DNA of 64,000 nucleotides from the NCBI RefSeq assembly GCF_014646295.1, contig NZ_BMNE01000004.1:821970-885969 (forward strand), written 5' to 3'. The notes below the pieces were generated by a model. That model worked only from the letters and a program-made list of their open reading frames with translations, searched no databases and was not told the origin of the DNA. Positions 52,624-60,874 of the stretch are shown piece after piece. Each line of letters starts with the position of its first letter. Positions within the stretch are counted from its first letter, which is position 1. The translations under genes were made by a program, and so were the position numbers. Source of the stretch: Nocardia rhizosphaerihabitans. GTDB lineage: Bacteria; Actinomycetota; Actinomycetes; Mycobacteriales; Mycobacteriaceae.

Positions 52624-53463
52624 TCATTCCTCTCGATCGAAGTCGGCGACGCCGCGCTTCCAGTACCCGGCGATGAGCGAGTCCTTGGGGCCGATGCCAA
52701 GGTCGTTGCGGATGATCTTGCGGACCCCGCGCAGGCAGCCCGCCTCGCCGGCCACCCACGCGTAGACACGGTGTCCGGCAGGCACTTCCACCTCGCGCAC
52801 GGCCTGCTCGAGGATGTCGCCGGTGCCGGGCTCCAGCTCGCCGCGGTGCAGCCAGCGCACGCGGACGCCGGCGGGCGGGTCGAGCGGGATCTCCTCCGCG
52901 GGCCCGGCCACCTCGATGAACGCCCAGCCGGTGGTGTCGCGCGGCATGCGCTCCAGCCAGCGGGCGATGGCGGGCAGCGCGGTGATGTCACCGGCGAGCA
53001 GATAGTCGTCGTAGGTCTCCGGGATGACGACGCCGCCGGGCGGACCGGCGATGTGCACCTTGGTGCCCGGGGTGACCGCGGCCGCCCAGTCGGAGGCCAG
53101 GCCGCCGGGATGGATGACGAAATCGATGTCGAGCTCGCCGTCCTCGATGCTGTGGCGGCGCACGGTGTACTCACGCGAGACCGGCCGCGGGTTACCCCAC
53201 TCGAGCATCGTGCCCTCGAGCTTGGGCAGCCGCAGCACGCCGTCTTCGCCCGGGAAGATCAGGCGCACATGCTCATCCGGCACATAGCTGTGGAACTTCG
53301 CGATGTCGGGGCCGCCGAAGGTGATCCGCAGCAGCGCGGCGCCGACGGGGACGACCCGCAACACCTCCACTTCCTGCAGGCCGATCGGGTACGGCACCTT
53401 GGCGTAGTGGTCCCCGGCGAGCACCTCGGCGATGTTCGCGGCATAGTCACTGCGATCCTTCAC
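52624..53463 (-). CDS. Siderophore-interacting protein (FAD-linked ferric reductase, ViuB-like)
   Basis: A 279-residue SIP-family flavoprotein. It has the FAD-binding SREYTVRRH, a FVIHPGGLASDWA block and the C-terminal AWVAGEAGCLRGVRKIIR with a Cys in the NAD(P)H site. It reduces ferric siderophore in the cytoplasm so that iron is released. It overlaps the exporter gene by 17 bp, which suggests coupled translation. Confidence 0.92.
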   Translation of the reverse strand: MKDRSDYAANIAEVLAGDHYAKVPYPIGLQEVEVLRVVPVGAALLRITFGGPDIAKFHSYVPDEHVRLIFPGEDGVLRLPKLEGTMLEWGNPRPVSREYTVRRHSIEDGELDIDFVIHPGGLASDWAAAVTPGTKVHIAGPPGGVVIPETYDDYLLAGDITALPAIARWLERMPRDTTGWAFIEVAGPAEEIPLDPPAGVRVRWLHRGELEPGTGDILEQAVREVEVPAGHRVYAWVAGEAGCLRGVRKIIRNDLGIGPKDSLIAGYWKRGVADFDREE

Positions 53464-54679
53464 CGTTTTCCTTTCTGTGCAGCGGCCCGGCGACGAGCGC
53501 CATCAGGCCGGTGAGTACCAGGACCGCGACGCCGTAGAGCACGAGCGCGCGTCCGGGAGCCAACATCTGGCCGACGACACCGGCCACCATGGAGCCGACC
53601 GCGGTACCTGCGACCGACTGGACCATCAGCAGACCCGACATCCGTCCACGCATGTGGTCGGGCGCCGCCTGCTGCAGCATCGTGTAGCGCAGCACCATGT
53701 TCACCGCTCTGGCCAGGCCGAACCCGGCGAGCCCGAGGAACACCAGCGCCGCGTGCGACCACAGCCCGGCCGCGATCACGCCGATCGGCATCAGCGCCAG
53801 CGAGACCAGCAGTGCCAGACCGGTATTGACGCGCGACATCCAGCCGCTGGTGAGCGTGCCGAGCACCGCGCCGGCACCGGGCGCGGCATAGAGCAAGCCG
53901 AGGGTGCCCGGCCCCGCGTCGAGTTCGACATCGGCGAAGGCGGGCAGCAGCACCAGCGGTCCGCTGACGAGCATCCCGATCAGGCCGGTCAGCAGGAGGA
54001 GCCGGATGGATTCGTGGCGCGCCGCGAAACCGATGCCCGCCGCCAGCTCGCGCACCGGGTTCTGCAGATCGCGTTGCGGTGGCGGCGACGGTCCGATCGC
54101 GGTGATCAGCCCGACTGTCGCGGTGGTCGCGAGCGCGCAGAGGAAATAGGCCGTGGCCACACCGGTTTTCGCGACGAGCAGACCGGCGATCGCCGGGGTG
54201 AGCATCGTGCCCAGGTCGGTGGTCAGCGAGACCAGCGCGCCTGCGGCCGCCACCTTCTCGCGGCCGACCAGCACCGGAACCATGGCCATCAGCGCCGAAC
54301 CGCTCACCCCGCCCGCGAGGCCGTCGATGACGGCGGCGAGATAGATGGCGGACAGGAACGGATCCGGCAGCACGGCATTCACGCCGAGCAGCAGGAAGCC
54401 GACACCCGCAGCACTGCGCGCCCATTGGATCACCGTGCGGCGGTCGTACCGGTCGGCGACCACACCGCCGGCGAGACTGCCGACGAACAGGGCCGCCGCG
54501 GTCGTGGTGGCGACCCCGGCGACCTGCACACTCGAGCCGGTCAGCTGATAGACCTGCAGCGGCAGGGCCACCATGAGCAGGCCGATGCCGAGCACCGACA
54601 CCAGCCGCGCCGCGAACGCGCACCGGAACGGGCGCGAGGCCCGCAGCGGGCTGAGGTCGATGAGCAGTCCCGTGGTCAC
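53447..54679 (-). CDS. MFS siderophore exporter (EntS-like)
   Basis: A 410-residue protein with about twelve membrane helices and the MFS loop GGVVADRYDRRTV. It resembles EntS, which exports enterobactin, and its place among DHB-siderophore genes supports siderophore export. I chose the GTG at 54679, which overlaps the stop of the binding-protein gene (GTGA). A far longer frame that continues upstream is antisense-free but runs through the binding-protein gene in another frame and has no support. Confidence 0.9.
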   Translation of the reverse strand: MTTGLLIDLSPLRASRPFRCAFAARLVSVLGIGLLMVALPLQVYQLTGSSVQVAGVATTTAAALFVGSLAGGVVADRYDRRTVIQWARSAAGVGFLLLGVNAVLPDPFLSAIYLAAVIDGLAGGVSGSALMAMVPVLVGREKVAAAGALVSLTTDLGTMLTPAIAGLLVAKTGVATAYFLCALATTATVGLITAIGPSPPPQRDLQNPVRELAAGIGFAARHESIRLLLLTGLIGMLVSGPLVLLPAFADVELDAGPGTLGLLYAAPGAGAVLGTLTSGWMSRVNTGLALLVSLALMPIGVIAAGLWSHAALVFLGLAGFGLARAVNMVLRYTMLQQAAPDHMRGRMSGLLMVQSVAGTAVGSMVAGVVGQMLAPGRALVLYGVAVLVLTGLMALVAGPLHRKENGEGSQ

Positions 54680-55671
54680 TTGAAGCGTTCCACGAGCAGA
54701 TCGAGGGTGGTCATGACGGTTCGGTAGTCGGGCCGCGAGCTGGTGGCGGGCAGTTCGAAGACCTTGTTCGCCGTGAACGAGGGCAGCGTGGCGTAGAGCG
54801 GGTCGGCGCGCAGTTCCGCGAGCGAACGACCGCCGCTGAGCGGGATGGTGAACAGCACGGGCGCGTCGATCACGGTGTTGAGCAGCTCCGGGCTGAAGCT
54901 GATGAAGTCGGCGCTCTGCTCCTTGGCCGGGTTGCCCGCCTTGGCCTCCACCTGGGTGTCCAGGGTGAAGCCGACTTCGGCAAGCAGGGCGGGCAGGGCG
55001 GCGGTTGGCACGAAGACCGTCGGCTTCTGGCTCTTGATCGACTGCATCACCACGGTCGCGCCGACGGGCGGTTTGATCTTGCTCTTGGCCTCGGTCAGCT
55101 TGGCCTGGTAGTTCGCGATCAGGGTGTCGACGTTGGCCGGCTTGTTGACGGTCGCGGCGATGAACCGCAGCTGGTCCTGCCAGTAGGTGGTCTCCGTCGG
55201 CATCAGCACGGTCGGGGCGATCGCGCTGAGCTGGTCGTAGGCATTGACCGACTGCTGGCCCGGGTAGCCCTGGCCGCCGCCGATGATCAGATCGGGGCGC
55301 TGGGCGGCGATGAACTCGAGGTTGATGTTCTCGCCGGACGGCACGGCCTGGGTGCCCTGCTTCTTCGCGTCCTCGGCCCAGCCGGTGGGGAACTCGCCCG
55401 GCTTGTTCGGGACACCGAGCAGGCGCGGATCCGCAGCGACGACCGTGGCCTCGAGGTCGTAGAGATAGCCGGCCAGATTGCCGTTGAGCACGACGATGCG
55501 CTGCGGGTCGGCGGGCACCTTGATCGGGCCCTTCGCCGACGGCACCGCACGCGGGCCCGTGTCGGCGGTGTCGGAGGACGAGTTGCCGCACGCGGTGAGC
55601 ACCGCGACCAGCGTGAGAACCAGCAGGGCGAGGGCGGCGCGGAGCCTGCCCGAAGATCGGTTGGTGAACAT
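54676..55671 (-). CDS. Ferric-siderophore ABC transporter substrate-binding lipoprotein (2)
   Basis: A 331-residue FecB-like binding protein with a signal peptide and lipobox (VLTAC), PQRIVVLNGNLAGYLYDL and RPDLIIGGGQGYPGQQ. It is a paralogue of the 332-residue protein at 37911, with many shared blocks. I start it at 55671 (MFTNRSS), which has AGGAA upstream and gives the same length as the paralogue; 55689 is an alternative. It follows the ATPase and permease genes of the same operon. Confidence 0.91.
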   Translation of the reverse strand: MFTNRSSGRLRAALALLVLTLVAVLTACGNSSSDTADTGPRAVPSAKGPIKVPADPQRIVVLNGNLAGYLYDLEATVVAADPRLLGVPNKPGEFPTGWAEDAKKQGTQAVPSGENINLEFIAAQRPDLIIGGGQGYPGQQSVNAYDQLSAIAPTVLMPTETTYWQDQLRFIAATVNKPANVDTLIANYQAKLTEAKSKIKPPVGATVVMQSIKSQKPTVFVPTAALPALLAEVGFTLDTQVEAKAGNPAKEQSADFISFSPELLNTVIDAPVLFTIPLSGGRSLAELRADPLYATLPSFTANKVFELPATSSRPDYRTVMTTLDLLVERFK

Positions 55672-55693
55672 GGACGGGGAATTCCTCATTTCT

Positions 55694-56506
55694 TCAGTGC
55701 ACCTGTGCGGCGTTCTCCGCCAGTGGAATCACCAGTGGCGTACCGGTTTCCGGGTCGTCGACGATGCGGCACCGCAACGAGAACACCTCGTGGACCAGCT
55801 CCGCGGTGACGATCTCGGCGGGCTCACCGCAGGCGACGACCCGCCCGTCGCGCATGGCGATCAGGTGGTCGGCGTAGCGGAAGGCATGGTTGAGGTCGTG
55901 CAGTACCGCGACGACCGTGCGTCCCGAATCGCGATTGAGCGAGCGGCACAGGTCAAGCAGCTGGATCTGATAGGCGATATCGAGATAGGTGGTCGGCTCG
56001 TCGAGCAGGATGATGGGCGTCTGCTGGGCGAGCACCATCGAGATCCACACCCGCTGCCGCTGACCACCCGACAGCTCCTCGACCGGACGCGCCGACAACT
56101 CGGCGACGCCGGTGGCTTCCATCGCCGCCGCGACCGCCTCCTCATCGGTGCGCGACCACTGTCGCAGCAGCGTCTGATGCGGATAGCGGCCGCGCGCAAC
56201 GAGATCCGCAACGCGGATGCCGTCGGGCGCGGTCGAGGTCTGTGGCAGCAGGCCGACCTGGCGGGCCAATTCCTTGGCCGGGTAGTCGGTCACCGGCTTG
56301 CCGTCGAGCAGCACCGTGCCGGATTCGGGGGCGAGCAGCCGGGCCAGCGCGCGCAGCAGCGTCGACTTGCCGCAGGCGTTCGGGCCGATGATCACGGTGA
56401 ACTTGCCGTCCGGGATGTCCACGGAGAGTTGATCACTGATCGTGCGGCCCTTGTAGCCGAGCCGGACCTGGTCGGCGCGCAACCGCGCGGCGTGAGAGTC
56501 GTTCAT
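55694..56506 (-). CDS. Ferric-siderophore ABC transporter ATPase
   Basis: A 270-residue FecE/FepC-like ATPase. Walker A is GPNACGKST, the signature is LSGGQRQRV, Walker B is IILLDEPTTYLD, and the switch His is in AVLHDLNHA. It powers uptake through the two FecCD permeases upstream. It is spaced 10 bp after the second permease gene. Confidence 0.95.
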   Translation of the reverse strand: MNDSHAARLRADQVRLGYKGRTISDQLSVDIPDGKFTVIIGPNACGKSTLLRALARLLAPESGTVLLDGKPVTDYPAKELARQVGLLPQTSTAPDGIRVADLVARGRYPHQTLLRQWSRTDEEAVAAAMEATGVAELSARPVEELSGGQRQRVWISMVLAQQTPIILLDEPTTYLDIAYQIQLLDLCRSLNRDSGRTVVAVLHDLNHAFRYADHLIAMRDGRVVACGEPAEIVTAELVHEVFSLRCRIVDDPETGTPLVIPLAENAAQVH

Positions 56507-56516
56507 ATCGCTTTCC

Positions 56517-57572
56517 CTATTTCCGGCGCGCTTCGGCGACGAGCAGATACGCCAGGTACAGGCCGCCGATCGAGCCGGTGACGATGCCGACCGGGATGGT
56601 GGTCGGCGCGAAGGCGTGCTGGGCGATCCAGTCGCAGGTGATCAGCAGGGTCGCGCCCATCGCCGCGGCGGGGACCAGCGCGATCGACGGAGTGCGGGTG
56701 AGCTTGCGCGCCAGGTGCGGTGCGGCCAGCGCGACGAAGGCGATCGGTCCGGCGACAGCCGTTGCCAGCGAGGTGAATCCGACGCTGAGCGCGATCAGCC
56801 AGCCGGTCGCCTTGCTCGCGTCGAGCCCGAGGGCGCGCGCGGTGTCGTCACCGAGTTCGAGGATCTGCAGGCGGGGCGCGGCCGGGATCAGCGCCAGCGC
56901 CAGCACGGCCAGGATGAGCATCGTCGGTGCGACCTGCGGCCACGACAGTCCGTTGAGCGAGCCCGCGCCCCAGGCCGCCGCCGACATCGCCGCGTCCAGG
57001 TCGGCCCGCATGATCAGCCAGGTGTTGACCGAGGCGAGCATGGCGCTCACGCCGATGCCGACGATGATCAGCCGGAAGCCGGTGACGTTGTGCCGGAAGG
57101 CCAGCAGGTGAATCACCAGGGCGGCGCCGAGCCCACCGATCATCGCGCCCGCCGCGGTCTGGAAGCTGCCGCCGCCGAGGATCAGGATCACCAGCAGCGC
57201 ACCGGTGTAGGCGCCGGTGCTGAACCCGATGATGTCGGGGCTGCCCAGCGGATTCCGGGTGACCGACTGCAGGATCGCGCCGCTCACGCCGAGCGCCGCA
57301 CCGAGGGCCAGCGCCATCAGGATGCGTGGCAGTCGCCAGTCCCAGACCACCAGCCGGTCGAAGCGCTCGTCGCCGATGAACAGTGCGCGCAGCACGCGCG
57401 GCGCGGGAATCGGGAAATCGCCGCTGCCCAGGGCGAAGACGGCGGTGGCGACGGCGATTACGAGCAGAATCGCGCACACCACCACGGTGCGCACGCCGAT
57501 CCTGGTGGTCAGATCGAGGCGCCGCGGTCGCACCACGAGCATGCTGCGCCCGAAATCGATTTTCGTACTCAC
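56517..57572 (-). CDS. FecCD-family permease (FepG-like)
   Basis: A 351-residue permease with nine or ten membrane helices and the family motifs NPLGSPDIIGFSTGA and GPIAFVALAAPHLAR. It pairs with the permease at 57643. The GTG at 57572 has AAAGGAC upstream; an ATG at 57590 is less likely. Confidence 0.93.
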   Translation of the reverse strand: MSTKIDFGRSMLVVRPRRLDLTTRIGVRTVVVCAILLVIAVATAVFALGSGDFPIPAPRVLRALFIGDERFDRLVVWDWRLPRILMALALGAALGVSGAILQSVTRNPLGSPDIIGFSTGAYTGALLVILILGGGSFQTAAGAMIGGLGAALVIHLLAFRHNVTGFRLIIVGIGVSAMLASVNTWLIMRADLDAAMSAAAWGAGSLNGLSWPQVAPTMLILAVLALALIPAAPRLQILELGDDTARALGLDASKATGWLIALSVGFTSLATAVAGPIAFVALAAPHLARKLTRTPSIALVPAAAMGATLLITCDWIAQHAFAPTTIPVGIVTGSIGGLYLAYLLVAEARRK

Positions 57573-57642
57573 GCTGTGTCCTTTCGGCACGCTCGAGCGC
57601 CCTGCGTGGTTACGCGAGCTGCCTCCTCCGGGCGCTGACCGC

Positions 57643-58641
57643 TCATGCCGCGGCTCCCACTCGTGAACGGCGGGCCAGCCAGATCAGCATCGGCGCGCCG
57701 AGGAATGCTGTGACCAGGCCGGCGGGCACCTCGTCGGGACGAATGATGATGCGGCCCAGGACATCCGCTGTGAGGACCAGCAGCGGCGCGAGCACCAGCG
57801 AGTACGCGAAGATCCAGCGCTGATCGGGGCCGACCAGCCGGCGGGCGATGTGTGGCACCGCGAGACCGACGAAGGCGATCGGGCCGACGGCCGCGGTCGC
57901 GGTGCCGCACAGCAGCACCAGCGCCAGTGCGGTGAGCAGCCGCGTGCGGGTGACGTGCACGCCCAGCGAACGGGCCAGATCGTCGCCGAGGGCAACGGCA
58001 TTGAGTGACCGCGCGCAGACCGCGGCAATCAGCAGCCCGGCCACGATGAACGGCGCGGCGCCCGCGATGATGTCGAACCCGCGGCCGGTGAGCGAACCCG
58101 CGTCCCAGCGCCGCATCTCGTCGAAAGCCTTGGGGTCGAGCAGGATCAGGCCGCGGGTGAGTCCGCCGAGCACCGCGGTGGCGGCGACTCCGGCCAGGGT
58201 CAGGCGGATCGGATCGGTGCCGGTGTGGCCCGCGGTGCCGAGCCGGTACACGATCACCGAGACCAGCGCGGCGCCGGCGAAGCCGAACCAGACATAGGAC
58301 GTGATCTCACTCACTCCGAGCACCCCCACCGCGACCGTGATCGCGAAGGCAGCGCCCGCGTTCACACCCAGCAATCCGGGGTCGGCGAGCGGGTTACGGG
58401 TCAGGCCCTGCATCAGGCAGCCCGCGACGCCGAGGGCCAGTCCGGCGAGCAGTCCTAGAACCGTTCGCGGCAGCCGGTATTCGGTGACGGTGACGTGGTC
58501 CGGTGTGGTCGCAGGTCCGGTCAGCGCCAGCCAGACTTCGCCCGCCGGAATCGATTTCGTCCCGACCAGCAGGCTCAGCAAACAGGCCGCGATCAGCAAC
58601 GCGACCGTCAGCAACCAGCCGCACCAGCGCGGACTTCTCAT
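57643..58641 (-). CDS. FecCD-family permease (FepD-like)
   Basis: A 332-residue permease. Motifs include NPLADPGLLGVNAGAAFA and GPIAFVGLAVPHIAR. It is the first gene of a seven-gene operon: permease, permease, ATPase, binding protein, exporter, SIP reductase, aryl carrier protein. I used the ATG at 58641; a GTG at 58659 is possible. Three iron boxes lie upstream. Confidence 0.92.
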   Translation of the reverse strand: MRSPRWCGWLLTVALLIAACLLSLLVGTKSIPAGEVWLALTGPATTPDHVTVTEYRLPRTVLGLLAGLALGVAGCLMQGLTRNPLADPGLLGVNAGAAFAITVAVGVLGVSEITSYVWFGFAGAALVSVIVYRLGTAGHTGTDPIRLTLAGVAATAVLGGLTRGLILLDPKAFDEMRRWDAGSLTGRGFDIIAGAAPFIVAGLLIAAVCARSLNAVALGDDLARSLGVHVTRTRLLTALALVLLCGTATAAVGPIAFVGLAVPHIARRLVGPDQRWIFAYSLVLAPLLVLTADVLGRIIIRPDEVPAGLVTAFLGAPMLIWLARRSRVGAAA

Positions 58642-58677
58642 CAGGGGAATCTCTCTCACGTGGAACTACATCTCAGG

Positions 58678-58696
58678 GGAGGTTAGCCTAAGAAAC
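58678..58696. promoter_or_regulatory. Iron box 1 upstream of the uptake operon
   Basis: GGAGGTTAGCCTAAGAAAC matches 13 of 19 positions of the IdeR consensus, all of them but one in a contiguous core (AGGTTAGCCTAA). It lies 37 bp before the first permease gene. Confidence 0.65.
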
Positions 58697-58702
58697 GGTT
58701 AG

Positions 58703-58721
58703 ATAGGTGAGCCTTGCCTGA
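58703..58721. promoter_or_regulatory. Iron box 2 between uptake operon and secreted protein
   Basis: ATAGGTGAGCCTTGCCTGA matches 14 of 19 consensus positions. It is a near-copy of the box at 58753 and lies in the shared divergent promoter. Confidence 0.65.
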
Positions 58722-58752
58722 CTGCAAAGAGTTTAGCTAGAGCAAGGTCTTG

Positions 58753-58771
58753 ATAGGTGAGGCTTACCTAG
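58753..58771. promoter_or_regulatory. Iron box 3 upstream of the secreted protein
   Basis: ATAGGTGAGGCTTACCTAG matches 15 of 19 consensus positions. It lies 77 bp before the start of the secreted protein gene and exactly 50 bp from box 2, about five helical turns. Confidence 0.75.
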
Positions 58772-58847
58772 CTATGGTTCCGGTTCGTTCGGTCCGCAGC
58801 TTCTGCGCCGCGCAGCTCACCACGAGGAACACGAAAGGTTCACCCCC

Positions 58848-59567
58848 GTGAAAATCACCAAGTTCGCCCTGCTGGCCTCGACCGTCAGCGTTGCCCTCGG
58901 CATCGCGGCCGGTACCAGCCACGCAGCGCCCGCCGCGGACCCGAACGCGCCGATCAACTACACCGCGAGCACCACCGGGGATGCCACGATCATCGGCACC
59001 GACTCGGGCTCGATGGTCGTCGAGGACGGTGTGTTCAAGATCAAGGCGGCCGACGGTACAACGGTCGCGGGCACCGAACTGTCCTTCCGCGTGGACGAAT
59101 TCGTCTTCCCGATCGCCGCCGAGATCTCCGGCAACACCGCCACCCTGACCCCGAAGTTCGACCTCACGCACGCCACCTACAAGCCGGTCGCGCTGCCCTA
59201 CGAGAGCCAGGCGCCCTGGAAGAGCGAGTACGACCGTGAGGTCGCGGCCTGGAGCCGGATGACCGGCACCATCTCGCTGGGTGCCAGCATCGCCACCCTC
59301 GTCGGCGGTCTCGGCGGCGCGGCTGTCGGTTGCGTGCTCGGCGGCATCCTGTCGGCCACCGTCATCATGGCGACGATCGTCGGCCTGTTCGGTCCATTCC
59401 TGCCCGCCGCCGCGGTCGGCTGCATCGCGGGCGCGCTCGTCGCGGGCCCGGTCGGCACCCTCGCCGGCCAGATCTTCATCACCGCGCCGATCGCGATCAT
59501 GGCCGCGGCCCAGTACTTCACCACCATCAACTCCCCGATGCCGAACAACCCCGCGCCCGCCAAGTAG
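58848..59567 (+). CDS. Iron-box-linked secreted protein with Gly/Ala-rich hydrophobic C-terminus
   Basis: A 239-residue protein. It has a signal peptide (about residues 1-26, cleavage near SHA-AP), then a roughly 100-residue polar domain rich in beta-type sequence (SGSMVVEDGVFKIKAADG), then a long hydrophobic Gly/Ala-rich segment (about 139-225) with repeated small-residue motifs such as GGLGGAAVG and GCIAGALVAG. Two Cys lie in that segment. It could insert into a membrane or the mycomembrane. I do not recognise a family with a known role. Start ATG 58848 is preceded by AAAGG. Divergent from the uptake operon across three iron boxes, so iron control is likely. Confidence 0.82.
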   Translation: MKITKFALLASTVSVALGIAAGTSHAAPAADPNAPINYTASTTGDATIIGTDSGSMVVEDGVFKIKAADGTTVAGTELSFRVDEFVFPIAAEISGNTATLTPKFDLTHATYKPVALPYESQAPWKSEYDREVAAWSRMTGTISLGASIATLVGGLGGAAVGCVLGGILSATVIMATIVGLFGPFLPAAAVGCIAGALVAGPVGTLAGQIFITAPIAIMAAAQYFTTINSPMPNNPAPAK

Positions 59568-59619
59568 GCCGCACCCCAAGAACTCTCGTGGAGGGGACAA
59601 CTCGACGAGACACCGAATC

Positions 59620-59655
59620 CCGCCCGATCCCCATCGGGCGGGATTTCGCCGTGTC
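59620..59655. repeat. 36-bp hairpin repeat, copy 1
   Basis: It contains the hairpin CCGCCCGAT-CCCC-ATCGGGCGG and an ATTTCGCCGTGTC tail, identical over 36 bp to 60672-60707. It lies after the secreted protein gene and could end its transcription (full stem 59616-59645, 13 bp). Confidence 0.8.
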
Positions 59656-59724
59656 CGAACCCACCGAGTGGTGTCGGGCGAAATTCGTCGAGTGCAGCCC
59701 GACCCGGTCGGGCATCATGCTGGA

Positions 59725-60168
59725 ATGCACGACTGGCCTGCGCTCGACACCGGCGAGATCCCGGCCCCGGAGCTGGTTGCGGCGTGGGTAGCGCTCGACG
59801 CTATTCCGTCCGAACGGATCCCGCTCTGGGCAGCACACTGGCTGGTGGACGGCCATGACGGTGAAGCCCTCAGGAATCTAGCTGGGCTAGGCGGTACGGA
59901 GACCCACGAGGTCCGCGACATCCTGCCCGCAGCGCTGGCCGACTGCACCGTGGCTATCCCCGACTCGGCCGCAGCCGCGGCCCAGGTGGCGTTCACCAAC
60001 CTCGCGCGTTTGCATGCCGGCAACCGGGCCAGTGAAATCTGGGTTCTGGCCAAGGTTTGCGACATCGTCACCCGGTCCGACTATGACGGCAGCATCATCG
60101 CTCTTCCGCTCGGCCAGATATTCGGCCTCGAAGACGAATGGGCAGCGGGCTGGGGCCGAACGCATTAG
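59725..60168 (+). CDS. Hypothetical 147-residue protein
   Basis: A soluble protein of the type seen often in actinobacteria: WVALDAIPSERIPLWAAHWL, VDGHDGEALRNLAGL and EVRDILPAALADC. I do not know its role. Helical throughout, no signal peptide. The ATG at 59725 has only a weak ribosome site (TGGA). Confidence 0.7.
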   Translation: MHDWPALDTGEIPAPELVAAWVALDAIPSERIPLWAAHWLVDGHDGEALRNLAGLGGTETHEVRDILPAALADCTVAIPDSAAAAAQVAFTNLARLHAGNRASEIWVLAKVCDIVTRSDYDGSIIALPLGQIFGLEDEWAAGWGRTH

Positions 60169-60267
60169 CAACTCGCACTCGAGATTCAGAACGCATGCAG
60201 AGCCCAACTTGCCACGAGCCACCTGGCAAACGACCACTGACCCGCCGCACCGTCGAGCGGCTCGCGG

Positions 60268-60621
60268 TTAGTCGGCATCGATGATCGGCTCCGCCCATGC
60301 AGCCGGTGCGAACCCCCAGCCCCAGACGGGCGGTTCGGATTCACCTGTCGTCATCTCGGCGACGGCCGCGCCCGCGTGCTGGCCGGGCTCTGCGTAGTAG
60401 ACCCGCTTGCGGACCCTCGACGACAAGTTGATGCGATACTTCAGCCCCTCGACGTCGACGATTCCGCACACATGGCCGGGCTCGTCCACCGAACTCGACA
60501 CGACCGAGACCGACCAGCCCTCTTTGCCTGCCCTCCAGATCCACACCTCGAAGGCACGCTGCTTGTCGTCCCTCCTCGATACGGAGGCGATGATCTGGAT
60601 GGGGTCTTTCCGGTTGTCCAC
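60268..60621 (-). CDS. Hypothetical 117-residue protein
   Basis: A small protein with RKDPIQIIASVSRRDDKQ near the start and a Trp-rich C-terminus (PPVWGWGFAPAAW). No recognised family. I favour the GTG at 60619-60621, which has AGGG upstream; the frame stays open to 60786 through the repeat at 60672, which argues against the longer form. Coding status is moderately likely. Confidence 0.5.
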   Translation of the reverse strand: MDNRKDPIQIIASVSRRDDKQRAFEVWIWRAGKEGWSVSVVSSSVDEPGHVCGIVDVEGLKYRINLSSRVRKRVYYAEPGQHAGAAVAEMTTGESEPPVWGWGFAPAAWAEPIIDAD

Positions 60622-60671
60622 CCCGATCACCCTATGGCGGGTCGGCCTCGGCTGCGGTCCGTGGCGGAGCT

Positions 60672-60707
60672 CCGCCCGATCCCCATCGGGCGGGATTTCG
60701 CCGTGTC
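60672..60707. repeat. 36-bp hairpin repeat, copy 2
   Basis: It is identical to 59620-59655. Here it lies between divergent genes, so it cannot be a simple terminator for both, which suggests a dispersed repeat rather than a gene-specific signal. Confidence 0.8.
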
Positions 60708-60784
60708 TTCCTCCACTCGTTGATAATTCGACAGATGTCGCGAGTTCTATGGTCTCGGCGCAGGCACGTCTTGGGGGGTATTCC

Positions 60785-60874
60785 ATGGATCCGCAGCAAC
60801 AGCCCTACTCGCAGCAGTACGGCGGTCCCGGGCAGCAGCCGAGGGGCGAGTCGATCGAGGTCTCGCATGTGTGA
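60785..60874 (+). CDS. Short Gln/Pro-rich ORF overlapping the membrane protein gene
   Basis: A 29-residue frame beginning MDPQQQPYSQQYGGPGQQP behind a GGGGGG-containing ribosome site. Its stop codon overlaps the start of the next gene (ATGTGTGA). Gln/Pro/Tyr-rich tails like this open many actinobacterial membrane proteins, so it may be the original N-terminus, separated by a frameshift, or a leader peptide that couples translation. Confidence 0.45.
   Translation: MDPQQQPYSQQYGGPGQQPRGESIEVSHV

Noticed and set aside
53447..55591. 714-codon version of the exporter frame
   Set aside because: The extra N-terminal part is read in another frame across the binding-protein gene and has no motifs; the exporter starts at 54679 by a GTGA overlap.
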